Shown piece by piece: positions 36,681 to 46,317 of a stretch of DNA of 64,000 bases. Below the pieces are notes generated by a model. The model was not told the origin of the DNA and did not search any database. It saw only the letters and a list, made by a program, of their open reading frames with translations. How positions within the stretch are numbered: position 1 is the stretch's first letter; each line of letters opens with the position of its first letter. The stretch is from Actinoallomurus bryophytorum (lineage in GTDB: Bacteria; Actinomycetota; Actinomycetes; Streptosporangiales; Streptosporangiaceae). Location: contig NZ_VFOZ01000001.1 in the NCBI RefSeq assembly GCF_006716425.1, positions 992,001-1,056,000 on the forward strand. Reading direction: 5' to 3'. Made by a program: the position numbers and the translations under genes.

Positions 36681-37916
36681 ATGGGCATCGACATCATCAC
36701 GCCGGAGCTTTACGAGACGAGAGGCTTCCCGGACGACGACTTCCGCCGGCTGCGACGTGAGTCACCGATCCACTGGTACGAGGATCCCGCGCAGGGCGCG
36801 CCCGGTTTCTGGGCCGTGACCAGGTACGACGACGTCGTACACGTCTCGCGGCACCCCGAGCTGTTCTCGTCCCACGCGCGCACGTCGATGTTCACCGAGC
36901 TCGCCGAGGACGACATCGCGCTGTACCAGCTGATGATGCTGTTCATGGATCCTCCGCAGCACACCAGGCAGAGGATGTTCGTCAACCGCGGCTTCACGCC
37001 TCGCATGATCAAGCAGCTCGAGGAGCACATCCGCGAGGTCGCCCACCGGCTCATCGACGAGGTCGTGACCCGCGGCGAGTGCTGTTTCGTCCGCGACATC
37101 GCGGCGCCGTTCCCGCTGTACGTCATCTGCGAGCTCATCGGCGCGCCGATGGAGGACCGCGAGAAGATCTTCGAGTGGTCCAACGCCCTGGTCGGCGCCG
37201 ACGACCCGGACTACTCCACGTCACCCGAGGACGCGCGCGAGGTCTCCATCCAGGTCCTCGAGTATGCCCACAAACTGGCCGCTCACCGCAGGGAACACCC
37301 CGGTGACGACATCGCGACGAGCCTCCTCGAACCGGACTCCGACGGCAAGCGGCTCAGCAGCGACGAGTTCGCGATGTTCATCCTGCTGCTGCTCATCGCG
37401 GGTAACGAGACCACGCGCAACGGCGCCTCCGGCGGCATGCTGGCGTTCTTCCAGCACCCCGACCAGTGGCAGCGGCTGGCCGGCAACCGTGCCCTGCTCA
37501 GGACCACCGCCGACGAGATCGTGCGCTGGGTGAGCCCGGTCAACCTGTTCCGGCGCACGGCGCTGAAGGACACCGAGATCCGAGGTCAGCGCATTCACGC
37601 GGGCGACAAGGTGGTCATCTTCTACTCCTCCGCCAACCGCGACGAGGACATCTTCGCCGACCCGTACACCTTCGACATCGGCCGCGACCCCAACCCCCAC
37701 ATCGGCTTCGGCGGCGGCGGCCCGCACTTCTGCCTGGGCACGCACCTCGCCCGGCTGGAGCTGAACGTGCTCTTCGAGCTCCTGCTGGACCGGATGCCCG
37801 ACATCCGGCCGGCGGGTGAGGCGCGACGGCTGCGGTCCAACTTCATCAACGGCATCAAGGAGATGCCGGTACGGTTCGCCCCCTCGGAGCCTCTCAGTAG
37901 AACGTGTTTCATTTAG
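36681..37916 (+). CDS. Cytochrome P450, CYP125-like steroid 26-hydroxylase
   Basis: A 411-residue soluble P450. The I helix has AGNETTRNGASGGMLAF, the K helix region EIVRWVSPVNLFRRTA, and heme ligand Cys351 lies in FGGGGPHFCLGTHLAR, the spacing seen in CYP125. Members oxidise the terminal methyl of the cholesterol or cholestenone side chain. KstR control and FadA5 upstream support this; CYP124- or CYP142-like activity is possible. The C-terminal codons (SRTCFI) contain the operator of the next gene. It shares long identical blocks with that gene, so the two arose by tandem duplication. Confidence 0.85.
   Translation: MGIDIITPELYETRGFPDDDFRRLRRESPIHWYEDPAQGAPGFWAVTRYDDVVHVSRHPELFSSHARTSMFTELAEDDIALYQLMMLFMDPPQHTRQRMFVNRGFTPRMIKQLEEHIREVAHRLIDEVVTRGECCFVRDIAAPFPLYVICELIGAPMEDREKIFEWSNALVGADDPDYSTSPEDAREVSIQVLEYAHKLAAHRREHPGDDIATSLLEPDSDGKRLSSDEFAMFILLLLIAGNETTRNGASGGMLAFFQHPDQWQRLAGNRALLRTTADEIVRWVSPVNLFRRTALKDTEIRGQRIHAGDKVVIFYSSANRDEDIFADPYTFDIGRDPNPHIGFGGGGPHFCLGTHLARLELNVLFELLLDRMPDIRPAGEARRLRSNFINGIKEMPVRFAPSEPLSRTCFI
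37898..37911. promoter_or_regulatory. KstR operator inside first P450 3' end
   Basis: TAGAACGTGTTTCA is a full consensus match. It lies within the last six codons of the upstream P450 and 56 bp before the second P450 start. Confidence 0.82.
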
Positions 37917-37966
37917 CCTCATCGTCGTTTACGCTCAAGAGCCCCGAGCCTCCAAGGGCGGTCGTC

Positions 37967-39184
37967 ATGGACATCGATCTCGTCAATCCCGACTTCTACG
38001 CGAACGGAGGCATCCCGCACGAGCAGTTCCGGTGGTTGCGGGAGAACGCCCCGGTGTACCGCCATCACGGCGACGGCGCCGGCGAGACCGACTTCTGGGC
38101 GATCACCCGCTTCGACGACGTCGTGCACGTGTCACGCCATCCGGAGATCTTCTCCTCCCGCGAGAAGCTAGCGCTCTTCCCGGAACCTTCGGAGGACCAG
38201 CTCGCCATGCAGCGCATGATGATGCTGAACCAGGACCCTCCGGAGCACACGCGCAAGCGCTCGATCGTCAACCGGGGCTTCACGCCGCGCACGATCGGCA
38301 AGCTGGAGGACCACATCCGGGCGATCTGCGACGGCCTGATCGACGAGGTCGCGGGCCGCGGCGAGGCGGACTTCGTCCATGACATCTCCGCGCCGCTCCC
38401 GCTGTATGTGATCTGCGAGCTTCTCGGTGCCCCGCCCGAGGACCGGGAGAAGATCTTCGACTGGTCCAACCGGCTGATCGCCCAGGACGACCCGGACTAC
38501 CGCGCGCCGGAGGACGACGGCATGGCCGCGGCGACCGAGCTGTACGCCTACGCCAACGAGCTCGCCGTGCGCCGTCGCGAGGAGCCGCGCGACGACATCG
38601 TGACCAAGCTGCTCCAGCAGCACGGCGGCGAGGAGCTGTCGGTCGACGAGTTCGACCTGTTCGTGATGCTGCTGACCGTGGCTGGCAACGAGACCACCCG
38701 CAACGCGGCCTCCGGAGGCATGCTCGCCTTCTTCGAGAACCCCGCGCAGTGGCAGCGGCTGCTCGACGAGCGCGCCGCCGGGGGCGACCGGCTCGCGGGC
38801 ACGTTCCCGGACGAGATCGTGCGCTGGGTCAGCCCGGTCAACCTGTTCAAGCGCACGGCGATGAAGGACACCGAGATCCGGGGCCAGCGGATCGCCGAGG
38901 GTGACAAGGTCGTCGTCTTCTACTCGTCGGCCAACCGCGACGAGGGCGTGTTCGCGGACCCGTACAGCTTCGACGTCGGCCGCGACCCCAACCCCCACAT
39001 CGGCTTCGGCGGCGGCGGCCCGCACTTCTGCCTGGGCGCTCACCTCGCCCGGCTGGAGCTACGCGTGCTGTTCGAGACGCTGCTGGCGCGGATGCCCGGC
39101 ATCACACAGACGGGCGACGCCCGGCGGCTGCGGTCCAACTTCATCAACGGCATCAAGGAGATGCCGGTCCGGTTCGCCACCTGA
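37967..39184 (+). CDS. Cytochrome P450, CYP125-like paralogue
   Basis: A 405-residue P450 with AGNETTRNAASGGMLAF, EIVRWVSPVNLFKRTAMKDT and heme ligand Cys355 in FGGGGPHFCLGAHLAR. The end SNFINGIKEMPVRFA is identical to that of the upstream P450. I chose the ATG at 37967 (MDIDLVNPDFYANGG) because the alternative upstream starts would lie within the operator. Its own KstR operator allows separate transcription. The two enzymes may differ in stereochemistry at C26/C27 or in substrate, which cannot be read from sequence. Confidence 0.85.
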   Translation: MDIDLVNPDFYANGGIPHEQFRWLRENAPVYRHHGDGAGETDFWAITRFDDVVHVSRHPEIFSSREKLALFPEPSEDQLAMQRMMMLNQDPPEHTRKRSIVNRGFTPRTIGKLEDHIRAICDGLIDEVAGRGEADFVHDISAPLPLYVICELLGAPPEDREKIFDWSNRLIAQDDPDYRAPEDDGMAAATELYAYANELAVRRREEPRDDIVTKLLQQHGGEELSVDEFDLFVMLLTVAGNETTRNAASGGMLAFFENPAQWQRLLDERAAGGDRLAGTFPDEIVRWVSPVNLFKRTAMKDTEIRGQRIAEGDKVVVFYSSANRDEGVFADPYSFDVGRDPNPHIGFGGGGPHFCLGAHLARLELRVLFETLLARMPGITQTGDARRLRSNFINGIKEMPVRFAT

Positions 39185-39407
39185 GGCGCGCCCCGTGATC
39201 GTCCTCGCGCCCGGCCCGCCGTCGCGCCATCAGTACGTTCGCCCTCCGTCCGTACGGTCCGCCGTGCGGCTGACCTCGGGCGCCTTACCCCGCATTGAGT
39301 GGCTTTCGCCACCTTTTAGACTCAGTGCCTAATATCGAACGCGCAGGTAGGACCGGCCAGGCTATGGTCTTACTTCACTGGGTGACACATTTACGGGAGG
39401 GGCGAGC

Positions 39408-40697
39408 GTGAATGAGGTAGACGAACCATTGCGCGTCGCACTGCTCTCCTATCGGAGCAAACCGCACTGCGGCGGCCAAGGCGTCTACCTTCGGCACCTT
39501 TCGCGCGAGCTGGTCGATCTCGGACACCACGTCGACGTCTTCTCCGGCCAGCCGTACCCGGACCTCGACCGCGACGAGATCACGCTGCACAAGGTCCCGA
39601 GCCTGGACCTGTACGCCGACGAGGACCCGTTCCGTACGCCGAAGCTCAAAGAGTTCCGCGACTGGATCGACGTGCTGGAGTTCGCCCACATGCGCACGGG
39701 CGGCTTTCCCGAACCCCTGACCTTCAGCCTTCGCGTCCTCCGTGAGCTGCGCGGGCGCCGCGGCGAGTACGACGTGGTGCACGACAACCAGGTGCTCGGC
39801 TACGGCAACCTCGGCATCCCGCGCCTCGGCCTGCCGCTGGTGACCAGCATCCACCACCCGATCAGCGTCGACCGGCGCATCGAGATCGAGGCCGCCAAGG
39901 GCATCAAGCAGCAGTTCGGCAAGCGACGCTGGTACGGCTTCGTCCGGATGCAGGCGCGCGTCGCCGCGCGCGTCGGGCCGATCCTGACCGTCTCCGGTTC
40001 CTCCAAGCACGACATCGTGCGTGACTTCGGCGCGCTCCCCGAGCAGGTGCACATCCTGCCGCTCGGCGTCGACGACGACAACTTCCGCCCGCGAGGCGAG
40101 CGAGTCCCCGGCCGCATCGTCGCGGTCGCCAGCGCCGACTCGCCGCTCAAGGGTGTCGCCACGCTGCTGCGCGCGGTCGCCAAGCTCGCCACCGAGCGTG
40201 ACGTGCACGTCGTGGTCGTCGGCAGGCCGACCAAGGGTGGCCCGACCGACAAGCTCGTCGGCGAGCTCTCCCTCGGCGACCGCGTCCGCTTCGTGTCCGG
40301 CATCTCCGACGAGGAGCTGGGCGAGCTGCTGTCCAGCGCCGAGATCGCGGCGGTCCCCTCGCTGTACGAAGGGTTCTCGCTGCCGGCGGTCGAGCACATG
40401 GCCTCGGGCACCCCGCTCGTCGCCAGCCGTACCGGCGCGCTGCCCGAGGTGGTCGGCGACGCCGCCGTCCTCGTCGAGCCGGGCGACGTCGAGGAGCTGG
40501 CCGCCGTCTTCCGGCGGCTGCACGACTCACCTGAGGAGCGCGAACGCGTCGGCGCGGCCGGCTACGCGCGCGTACAGGAACGTTTCACCTGGTCCGCGGT
40601 CGCGCGGGCCACCGTCGGTCACTACCGCGACGCCATCGCCCGCCGTACGGCGGGCGCAGGACGGAAGGAGCACGGCCCTGCTGACCGTGGACTTTGA
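39408..40697 (+). CDS. GT4-family glycosyltransferase
   Basis: A 429-residue GT-B glycosyltransferase. The N-terminal domain begins RVALLSYRSKPHCGGQGVYL with the glycine-rich donor/acceptor loop, and the C-terminal domain has the E-x7-E motif at Glu321 and Glu329 (EGFSLPAVE). It should transfer a sugar from a nucleotide-sugar to an unknown acceptor. The methyltransferase gene starts inside its last codons, and an (alpha/alpha)6-barrel gene follows, so the three are one operon. Confidence 0.83.
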   Translation: MNEVDEPLRVALLSYRSKPHCGGQGVYLRHLSRELVDLGHHVDVFSGQPYPDLDRDEITLHKVPSLDLYADEDPFRTPKLKEFRDWIDVLEFAHMRTGGFPEPLTFSLRVLRELRGRRGEYDVVHDNQVLGYGNLGIPRLGLPLVTSIHHPISVDRRIEIEAAKGIKQQFGKRRWYGFVRMQARVAARVGPILTVSGSSKHDIVRDFGALPEQVHILPLGVDDDNFRPRGERVPGRIVAVASADSPLKGVATLLRAVAKLATERDVHVVVVGRPTKGGPTDKLVGELSLGDRVRFVSGISDEELGELLSSAEIAAVPSLYEGFSLPAVEHMASGTPLVASRTGALPEVVGDAAVLVEPGDVEELAAVFRRLHDSPEERERVGAAGYARVQERFTWSAVARATVGHYRDAIARRTAGAGRKEHGPADRGL

Positions 40698-41427
40698 CCG
40701 GTTCCGCATCTCGCCCGGCGAGCAGGTGCTCGACATGGGCTGCGGCGCCGGCCGGCACGCGTTCGAGCTCTATCGGCGCGGGGCCCACGTGGTGGCGTTC
40801 GACCGCGACGAGAAAGAGCTGGCGTCGGTCGCGACGATGTTCGGTGCCATGGAGCTCGAGGGCGAGGTGCCCGCGGACGCCTCGGCCAAGACGGTGACCG
40901 GCGACGCGCTCAACCTGCCGTTCCCGGACGACTCCTTCGACAAGATCGTCGCCGCGGAGGTGCTGGAGCACATCCCGGACGACATGAGCGCGATGGCCGA
41001 GCTGCTGCGCGTGCTCCGGCCGGGCGGCCGGCTCGCCGTGACCGTGCCGTCGTGGCTGCCCGAGCGCATCTGCTGGGCGCTGTCGGAGGACTACCACACC
41101 GCGCCGGGCGGACACGTGCGCATCTACACGCGCGCCGAGCTGGAGGCCAAGCTCAAGGCCACCGGTTTCCAGGTGGGCGGCCACCACCACGCGCACGGCC
41201 TGCACGCGCCGTACTGGTGGATCAAGTGTGCGGTGGGGGTGAACAACGACGCCCATCCGCTCGCCAAGGCCTACCACCAGCTCCTGGTCTGGGACATCAT
41301 GAAGCGGCCTCGCGCCACTCGCCTGGCCGACCGTGTGCTCAACCCCGTCATCGGCAAGAGCGTCGTCGTCTACTTCACCAAGCCGGACGTGCCGGCCGCG
41401 CGGGAGCAGGCCCATGCGGCGGCCTGA
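40678..41427 (+). CDS. SAM methyltransferase, probable CTG start
   Basis: About 249 residues of class I methyltransferase: VLDMGCGAGRHAFELYRRGA is motif I, AEVLEHIPDDMSAMAELLRV motif III-like. The homologous start LTVDFDRF requires translation to begin at CTG 40678 or 40681: GGAAGGAG at 40663-40670 is 7 bp before CTG 40678, while the first conventional codon (GTG 40687) is 16 bp away. Overlaps the glycosyltransferase by 20 bp and the next gene by 14 bp. The substrate is unknown. Confidence 0.78.
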   Translation: MLTVDFDRFRISPGEQVLDMGCGAGRHAFELYRRGAHVVAFDRDEKELASVATMFGAMELEGEVPADASAKTVTGDALNLPFPDDSFDKIVAAEVLEHIPDDMSAMAELLRVLRPGGRLAVTVPSWLPERICWALSEDYHTAPGGHVRIYTRAELEAKLKATGFQVGGHHHAHGLHAPYWWIKCAVGVNNDAHPLAKAYHQLLVWDIMKRPRATRLADRVLNPVIGKSVVVYFTKPDVPAAREQAHAAA

Positions 41428-42532
41428 CGCCGTACCCGGGATCCTGACCGCCGACGACCTTCTCGCCACCGCTCAATCGATCGTCTCCCAGCAGGAGCCC
41501 TCGGGAGCCATCCCGTGGTTCGCGCCCGTGGACGGCGTCCCCGGGCACGTGGACGCGTGGAACCACGTCGAGTCCGCGATGGCGCTGTCCACCGCCGGGT
41601 TCACCGCCCCGGCCCGCCGCGCGTACGAATGGCTGCGCGGCGTCCAGCGCGAGGACGGGTCGTGGCCGGCCAAGTGGGTCATCGGCGACGTCACCGAGCC
41701 CGGCGGGGAGTCCAACCACGCCGCGTACCTCGCCGTCGGCGTCTGGCACGAGCTCACGCTGACCGGCGACCGTGCCTTCGCCGAGAACATGTGGCCCTCG
41801 GTACGCCGCGCCGTCGAGTTCGTCCTCGGCCTCCAGAGCGCCCGCGGCGAGATCATGTGGATGCGGCATCCGGACGGCTCGGCGGCCGACCACGCCCTGC
41901 TCACCGGCTGCTCCTCGATATACCAGTCGCTGCGCTGCGCGGTCGCCCTGGCCGAGCACCTGGGCGAACCGCAGCCGGACTGGGAGCTGGCCGCCGACCA
42001 GCTCGGCCACGTCGTCGCCTGCCACCCCGAGGCGTTCGCCGACAAGGACCGCTTCTCGATGGACTGGTACTACCCGATCCTCGGCGGGCCCCTCCGCGGC
42101 GCGTCGGCGTACCGTCGTGTCGACGAGCGGTGGGAGACCTTCGTCGTCGACGGCCTCGGCTGCCGATGCGTCTCCGACCAGCCGTGGGTGACCGGCGCGG
42201 AGACCAGTGAGCTCGTGCTCGCCCTGGACGCGATGGGCGACAAGGACCGGGCGCGGGAGCTCTTCGCGGCGATGCAGCATCTCCGCCACGAGGACGGGTC
42301 GTACTGGACGGGCTGGCAGTACGCCAACGAACGCCACTTTCCGGGCGACCGCTCGACCTACACGGCCGCCGCGGTGATCCTGGCCGCCGACGCTCTGGCC
42401 GACGGCTCACCGGCCGCCCGCATCTTCAAGCGGATCGCCGACCGCGACCTGGGCCCGTCCGACCCGTCCGACCCGGTCGCCTGCGGCTGCGAGGCCCCGT
42501 CTCTGGCCGACTCGGTCCAGACCCACCGCTGA
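41414..42532 (+). CDS. (alpha/alpha)6-barrel prenyltransferase/cyclase-like protein
   Basis: A 372-residue repeat protein of the type labelled prenyltransferase or squalene-oxidase repeat protein, with helical repeats containing GVQREDGSWPAKW, ESNHAAYLAVGVWHEL and RHEDGSYWTGWQYAN. No DxDD cyclase motif or zinc ligand set is visible, so it may instead be a glycoside hydrolase-like or polysaccharide-binding barrel. The ATG at 41414 overlaps the methyltransferase stop. It is the last gene of the GT4/MT/barrel operon and ends at a hairpin. Confidence 0.7.
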   Translation: MRRPDAVPGILTADDLLATAQSIVSQQEPSGAIPWFAPVDGVPGHVDAWNHVESAMALSTAGFTAPARRAYEWLRGVQREDGSWPAKWVIGDVTEPGGESNHAAYLAVGVWHELTLTGDRAFAENMWPSVRRAVEFVLGLQSARGEIMWMRHPDGSAADHALLTGCSSIYQSLRCAVALAEHLGEPQPDWELAADQLGHVVACHPEAFADKDRFSMDWYYPILGGPLRGASAYRRVDERWETFVVDGLGCRCVSDQPWVTGAETSELVLALDAMGDKDRARELFAAMQHLRHEDGSYWTGWQYANERHFPGDRSTYTAAAVILAADALADGSPAARIFKRIADRDLGPSDPSDPVACGCEAPSLADSVQTHR

Positions 42533-42551
42533 GGACCGGCGCCGGTCCTCA
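42530..42551. terminator. Perfect palindrome, bidirectional terminator
   Basis: TGAGGACCGGC (42530-42540) is followed directly by its reverse complement GCCGGTCCTCA (42541-42551). It starts at the barrel gene's stop codon and lies between two convergent genes. Confidence 0.65.
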
Positions 42552-42563
42552 GCCTCCGAGCGC

Positions 42564-43274
<711 letters not shown>

Positions 43275-43307
43275 TCACCATGGAACCCCCGAGAAACGGA
43301 GCCCGTG

Positions 43308-44189
43308 ATGCCGCAGAGCCACGCCGCGTACGACCTCCTCGTCGTCGGTTCGGTCAACGCCGATCTCGTGGTGCGGGTCGACCGGCGCCCGGCGGCCGGG
43401 GAGACCGTGCTCGGCTCCGACCTGGAGATCCACCCGGGCGGCAAGGGCGCCAACCAGGCGGTGGCCGCCGCCCGGCTCGGCGGCGGGGTCGCCTTCCTCG
43501 GGCGTGCGGGCACGGACGGCAACGGCGATCTCGTACGCGACGCGCTGCGCGGCGACGGCGTGGACATCGGCCACCTGGTCACCACGTCCGCGCCGACCGG
43601 GGTGGCGCTGATCACCCTCGGCCCCGACGGGGACAACAGCATCATCGTCTCCCCCGGCGCCAACTCCCGTGTCTCCGCGGACGACGTCGCGTCGGCCGGG
43701 GCCCTGTTCTCCGCGGCCGCCGTGGTGTCGCTCCAGCTCGAGATCCCGCTGCCCACGGTGACGGCGGCCGCACGGGCCGCGGCCGGGGCGGGCGCACGGG
43801 TCGTGTTCAACCTCTCGCCCGCCGCCGAGGTGCCGGACGAGCTCCTCGCGTACTGCGACCCGCTGGTGGTCAACGAGCACGAGGCGGAGTTCCTCGGCGA
43901 CCCGCGCCCGGAGGGCCTGCTCGCACGCGGTCCGCGGTCGGTGGTCATCACCCGTGGCGCGGACGGTGCCATCGTCGCCGACCGCTCGGGCGTCACCGAG
44001 GTGCCCAGCCCTCGTGTGGAGGTGGTGGACACGACCGGCGCGGGCGACGCGTTCACCGGTGCGCTGTCCCTGCGGCTCGCGCGAGGCGACGATCTGGCCA
44101 CCGCCGCGCGCCTCGCCGCCCGCGTCGGCGCCGCGGCCGTGACCAGGCCCGGCGCGCAGAGTTCGTTCCCCTCCACGGGCGACCTGTAG
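43308..44189 (+). CDS. rbsK: Ribokinase
   Basis: A 293-residue PfkB-family kinase: VVGSVNADLVVRVDRRPAAG, GGKGANQAVAAARLGG and DTTGAGDAFTGALSLRLARG with catalytic Asp. The NADL start and IIVSPGANS block are those of ribokinases, which make ribose 5-phosphate. ATG at 43308 is preferred over GTG 43305. No ribose transporter lies nearby. Confidence 0.83.
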   Translation: MPQSHAAYDLLVVGSVNADLVVRVDRRPAAGETVLGSDLEIHPGGKGANQAVAAARLGGGVAFLGRAGTDGNGDLVRDALRGDGVDIGHLVTTSAPTGVALITLGPDGDNSIIVSPGANSRVSADDVASAGALFSAAAVVSLQLEIPLPTVTAAARAAAGAGARVVFNLSPAAEVPDELLAYCDPLVVNEHEAEFLGDPRPEGLLARGPRSVVITRGADGAIVADRSGVTEVPSPRVEVVDTTGAGDAFTGALSLRLARGDDLATAARLAARVGAAAVTRPGAQSSFPSTGDL

Positions 44190-44209
44190 ACGGTCTTGCC
44201 GCCACAGAC

Positions 44210-44223
44210 TGAAACGTGTTCTA
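44210..44223. promoter_or_regulatory. KstR operator, ferredoxin-dehydrogenase operon
   Basis: TGAAACGTGTTCTA is a full match to TNNAACNNGTTNNA. It lies 222 bp before the ferredoxin start with no intact gene between. Confidence 0.78.
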
Positions 44224-44365
44224 CTCTTCGGCGTGAGTCAGCGCTCGCGCATCGCGATGACGGACGACGAGGTCGGGGCCCCCATCGGCGAACGACCCGA
44301 GTCCCCGTTGGCGGCCATCGACGGCACACCTGACGCCGTACGGCACCGCCAGGATCCTGACAGAC

Positions 44366-44380
44366 CCGAACGACGTTCGG
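44366..44380. promoter_or_regulatory. Second inverted repeat before ferredoxin
   Basis: CCGAACGACGTTCGG is a perfect 6-bp-arm inverted repeat around GAC, 65 bp before the ferredoxin ATG. It does not match the KstR spacing and suggests a second regulator. Confidence 0.5.
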
Positions 44381-44444
44381 TATGTTGGCTCCCAAGCCGT
44401 CCTGAGACCATCGCAAGCTGACCTGACCGGAGGGGAACAGCGTC

Positions 44445-44639
44445 ATGGAAGTACGGGTCGACCCACTGGTCTGCGAGGCCAATGGTGTCTGTGTCGGGCT
44501 CGTCCCCGAGGTCTTCGACCTCGATGACGACGACGCGCTGCAGATCGCCCAGCCGACGCCGCCCGCGGAGCTGGCCGACCGCGTCCGGCACGCCGTACGG
44601 TCCTGCCCCAAGGCCGCGCTGACCCTCAACGAGGACTGA
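44445..44639 (+). CDS. [3Fe-4S] ferredoxin
   Basis: A 64-residue ferredoxin with Cys10, Cys16 and Cys54-Pro, the C-x5-C...CP pattern of P450-partner [3Fe-4S] ferredoxins. It should carry electrons to the CYP125-like P450s; the ferredoxin reductase is not in the window. GGAGGGG precedes the ATG. The alcohol dehydrogenase follows after 52 bp, and a KstR operator lies upstream. Confidence 0.85.
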   Translation: MEVRVDPLVCEANGVCVGLVPEVFDLDDDDALQIAQPTPPAELADRVRHAVRSCPKAALTLNED

Positions 44640-44691
44640 AACCCCGATCATCGGCCGGCCTCCGGGACCGGCCCCGTCCTGGAGGTACAAG

Positions 44692-45777
44692 GTGCGAGCA
44701 GCGGTCATCCAAGGTTCCGGGGTCAAAGAGGTCGAGCTCCGCGACGACGCGACGACGGTCGGCCCGGACCCCGCCGAGGTCAAGGTCAAGATCAAGGCGA
44801 CCGGGGTCTGCCACTCCGACCTGTCCATTCTGAGCGGAACCCTGCCGAACAGCTATCCGGCCGTGCTCGGCCACGAGGCCGCCGGTGAGGTCATCGAGAT
44901 CGGTGAGCACGTCAGCGAGGTCGCGGTCGGCGACCGCGTGGTCATCAGCTGGACGCCGTCCTGTGGCCTGTGCCCGGACTGCGTCGCCGGGCGGCCGTTC
45001 CTCTGCCTGAAGTACATCATCGAGGGCTACACCAAGCCGAGGTTCCGGCTGGGCGACGGCACGCCGGCGTTCGGCATGGCGGGCTGCGGCACCTGGGCCG
45101 AGGAGATGGTGGTGCCTTGGGAGGCCTGCATCAAGGTCGACGACGACGTGCCGTACGAGTACGCCGCGCTGCTCGGCTGCGGCATCTCGACCGGTGTGGG
45201 CGCCGCGATCAACACCGCCCAGGTACGTCCCGGCACGGCGGTCGCGGTCGTCGGCTGCGGCGGCGTCGGCCTGTCGGTCATCCAGGGCGCCAAAGCGGCG
45301 GGCGCGGCGGCCATCCTCGCGATCGACCCGCTGGAGTCCAAGCACGAGATCGCCAAGAAGTTCGGCGCCACGCACACCGCGACGCCGGACGACGCCGAGG
45401 GCGTGAAGAACCTCCTCACCGCCGGACAGGGCTTCGACTACTCCTTCGAGGTCGTGGGCAGGAGCGCCACGATCCGCGCGGCGTGGCAGCTCACCCGGCG
45501 CGGCGGCGACGTCATCGTGGTCGGCGCCGGCGCGGCCGACGACAACGTGCAGTTCAACGCGTTCGAGCTGCTCTTCGACGGTAAGAACCTCAAGGCGTCG
45601 CTGTACGGCAGCTCCGACCTCCGCCGCGACATCCCGCGCTTCGTGGCCCTGTGGCGCAACGGCAAGCTGGACCTGGAGAGCCTCATCACGCGGCGCATCC
45701 GGTTCGAGGACCTCAACGACGCCATCGCCACCCTCGAGCGCGGCGACGCGATCCGTCAGGTCGTCCTGTTCGACTGA
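44692..45777 (+). CDS. Zinc-dependent alcohol dehydrogenase
   Basis: A 361-residue medium-chain dehydrogenase. The catalytic zinc region has TGVCHSDLSILSG and GHEAAGEVIEIG, the structural zinc lobe CGLCPDCVAGRPFLC and the Rossmann loop VVGCGGVGLSVIQGA. Given KstR control and the ferredoxin partner, it may oxidise the 26-hydroxy steroid made by the P450s to the aldehyde; this is inference. GTG start at 44692 after TGGAGG. A strong hairpin follows. Confidence 0.82.
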   Translation: MRAAVIQGSGVKEVELRDDATTVGPDPAEVKVKIKATGVCHSDLSILSGTLPNSYPAVLGHEAAGEVIEIGEHVSEVAVGDRVVISWTPSCGLCPDCVAGRPFLCLKYIIEGYTKPRFRLGDGTPAFGMAGCGTWAEEMVVPWEACIKVDDDVPYEYAALLGCGISTGVGAAINTAQVRPGTAVAVVGCGGVGLSVIQGAKAAGAAAILAIDPLESKHEIAKKFGATHTATPDDAEGVKNLLTAGQGFDYSFEVVGRSATIRAAWQLTRRGGDVIVVGAGAADDNVQFNAFELLFDGKNLKASLYGSSDLRRDIPRFVALWRNGKLDLESLITRRIRFEDLNDAIATLERGDAIRQVVLFD

Positions 45778-45784
45778 CCCCGGT

Positions 45785-45818
45785 GTCACCGGCGATCCCT
45801 CCATGGATCGCCGGTGAC
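45785..45818. terminator. Rho-independent-type hairpin after dehydrogenase
   Basis: Arms GTCACCGGCGATCC (45785-45798) and GGATCGCCGGTGAC (45805-45818) pair perfectly around a 6-base loop. No T-run follows, as often in high-GC actinomycetes. It separates the dehydrogenase from the convergent SRPBCC gene. Confidence 0.8.
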
Positions 45819-45885
45819 GCACCAGGCCGCGGCCGGAACGTACCGGGGTTCCGCCGCCCGTGAGGTGGGGCGCGACAGCGCCCGG

Positions 45886-46317
45886 TCAGGGTAGGTCGGC
45901 GAGCGCGGACCGGAGCGCGGACATGACGTTCGAACGCCAGCCGCCGCCCAGGATCCGCCGGCTGAGCTGCTGGGTCGGGTCGTCGGGATCGAAGCCGTCG
46001 TGTTCGAGGAACAGGCGGGTACCCCGGCCCTCGGACTTCAGGGTCCAGGTCACCGTGCTGTCCAGGGAACCCCCGCGCCAGCTGATGCGCAGCAGGCTCT
46101 CCGGCTCGACGACCAGGACCTCGCAGTGGACGACACCGTCGAAGCCGGCGTTCGGCCGCGGGTCGGTCACGAACGTGAACCGATGGCCGACCACCGGACG
46201 GAAGTCGTTCGGCATCAGCCACCTGGCCAGCAGAACCGGGTCGGTCAGCGCCTTCCAGACCCGCGCCGGCGGATGGGCGAGGAACTCATCGACGTGGATG
46301 GCCCGTGGGTCGGTCAT
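45886..46317 (-). CDS. SRPBCC (AHSA1-type) protein
   Basis: A 143-residue START-like/AHSA1 protein: AHPPARVWKALTDPVLLARW, then LRISWRGGSLDSTVTWTLK and a C-terminal helix. Such proteins bind hydrophobic ligands in a cavity and are frequently encoded with ArsR regulators, as here. The ATG overlaps the ArsR stop codon (ATGA). The ligand is unknown. Confidence 0.82.
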   Translation of the reverse strand: MTDPRAIHVDEFLAHPPARVWKALTDPVLLARWLMPNDFRPVVGHRFTFVTDPRPNAGFDGVVHCEVLVVEPESLLRISWRGGSLDSTVTWTLKSEGRGTRLFLEHDGFDPDDPTQQLSRRILGGGWRSNVMSALRSALADLP

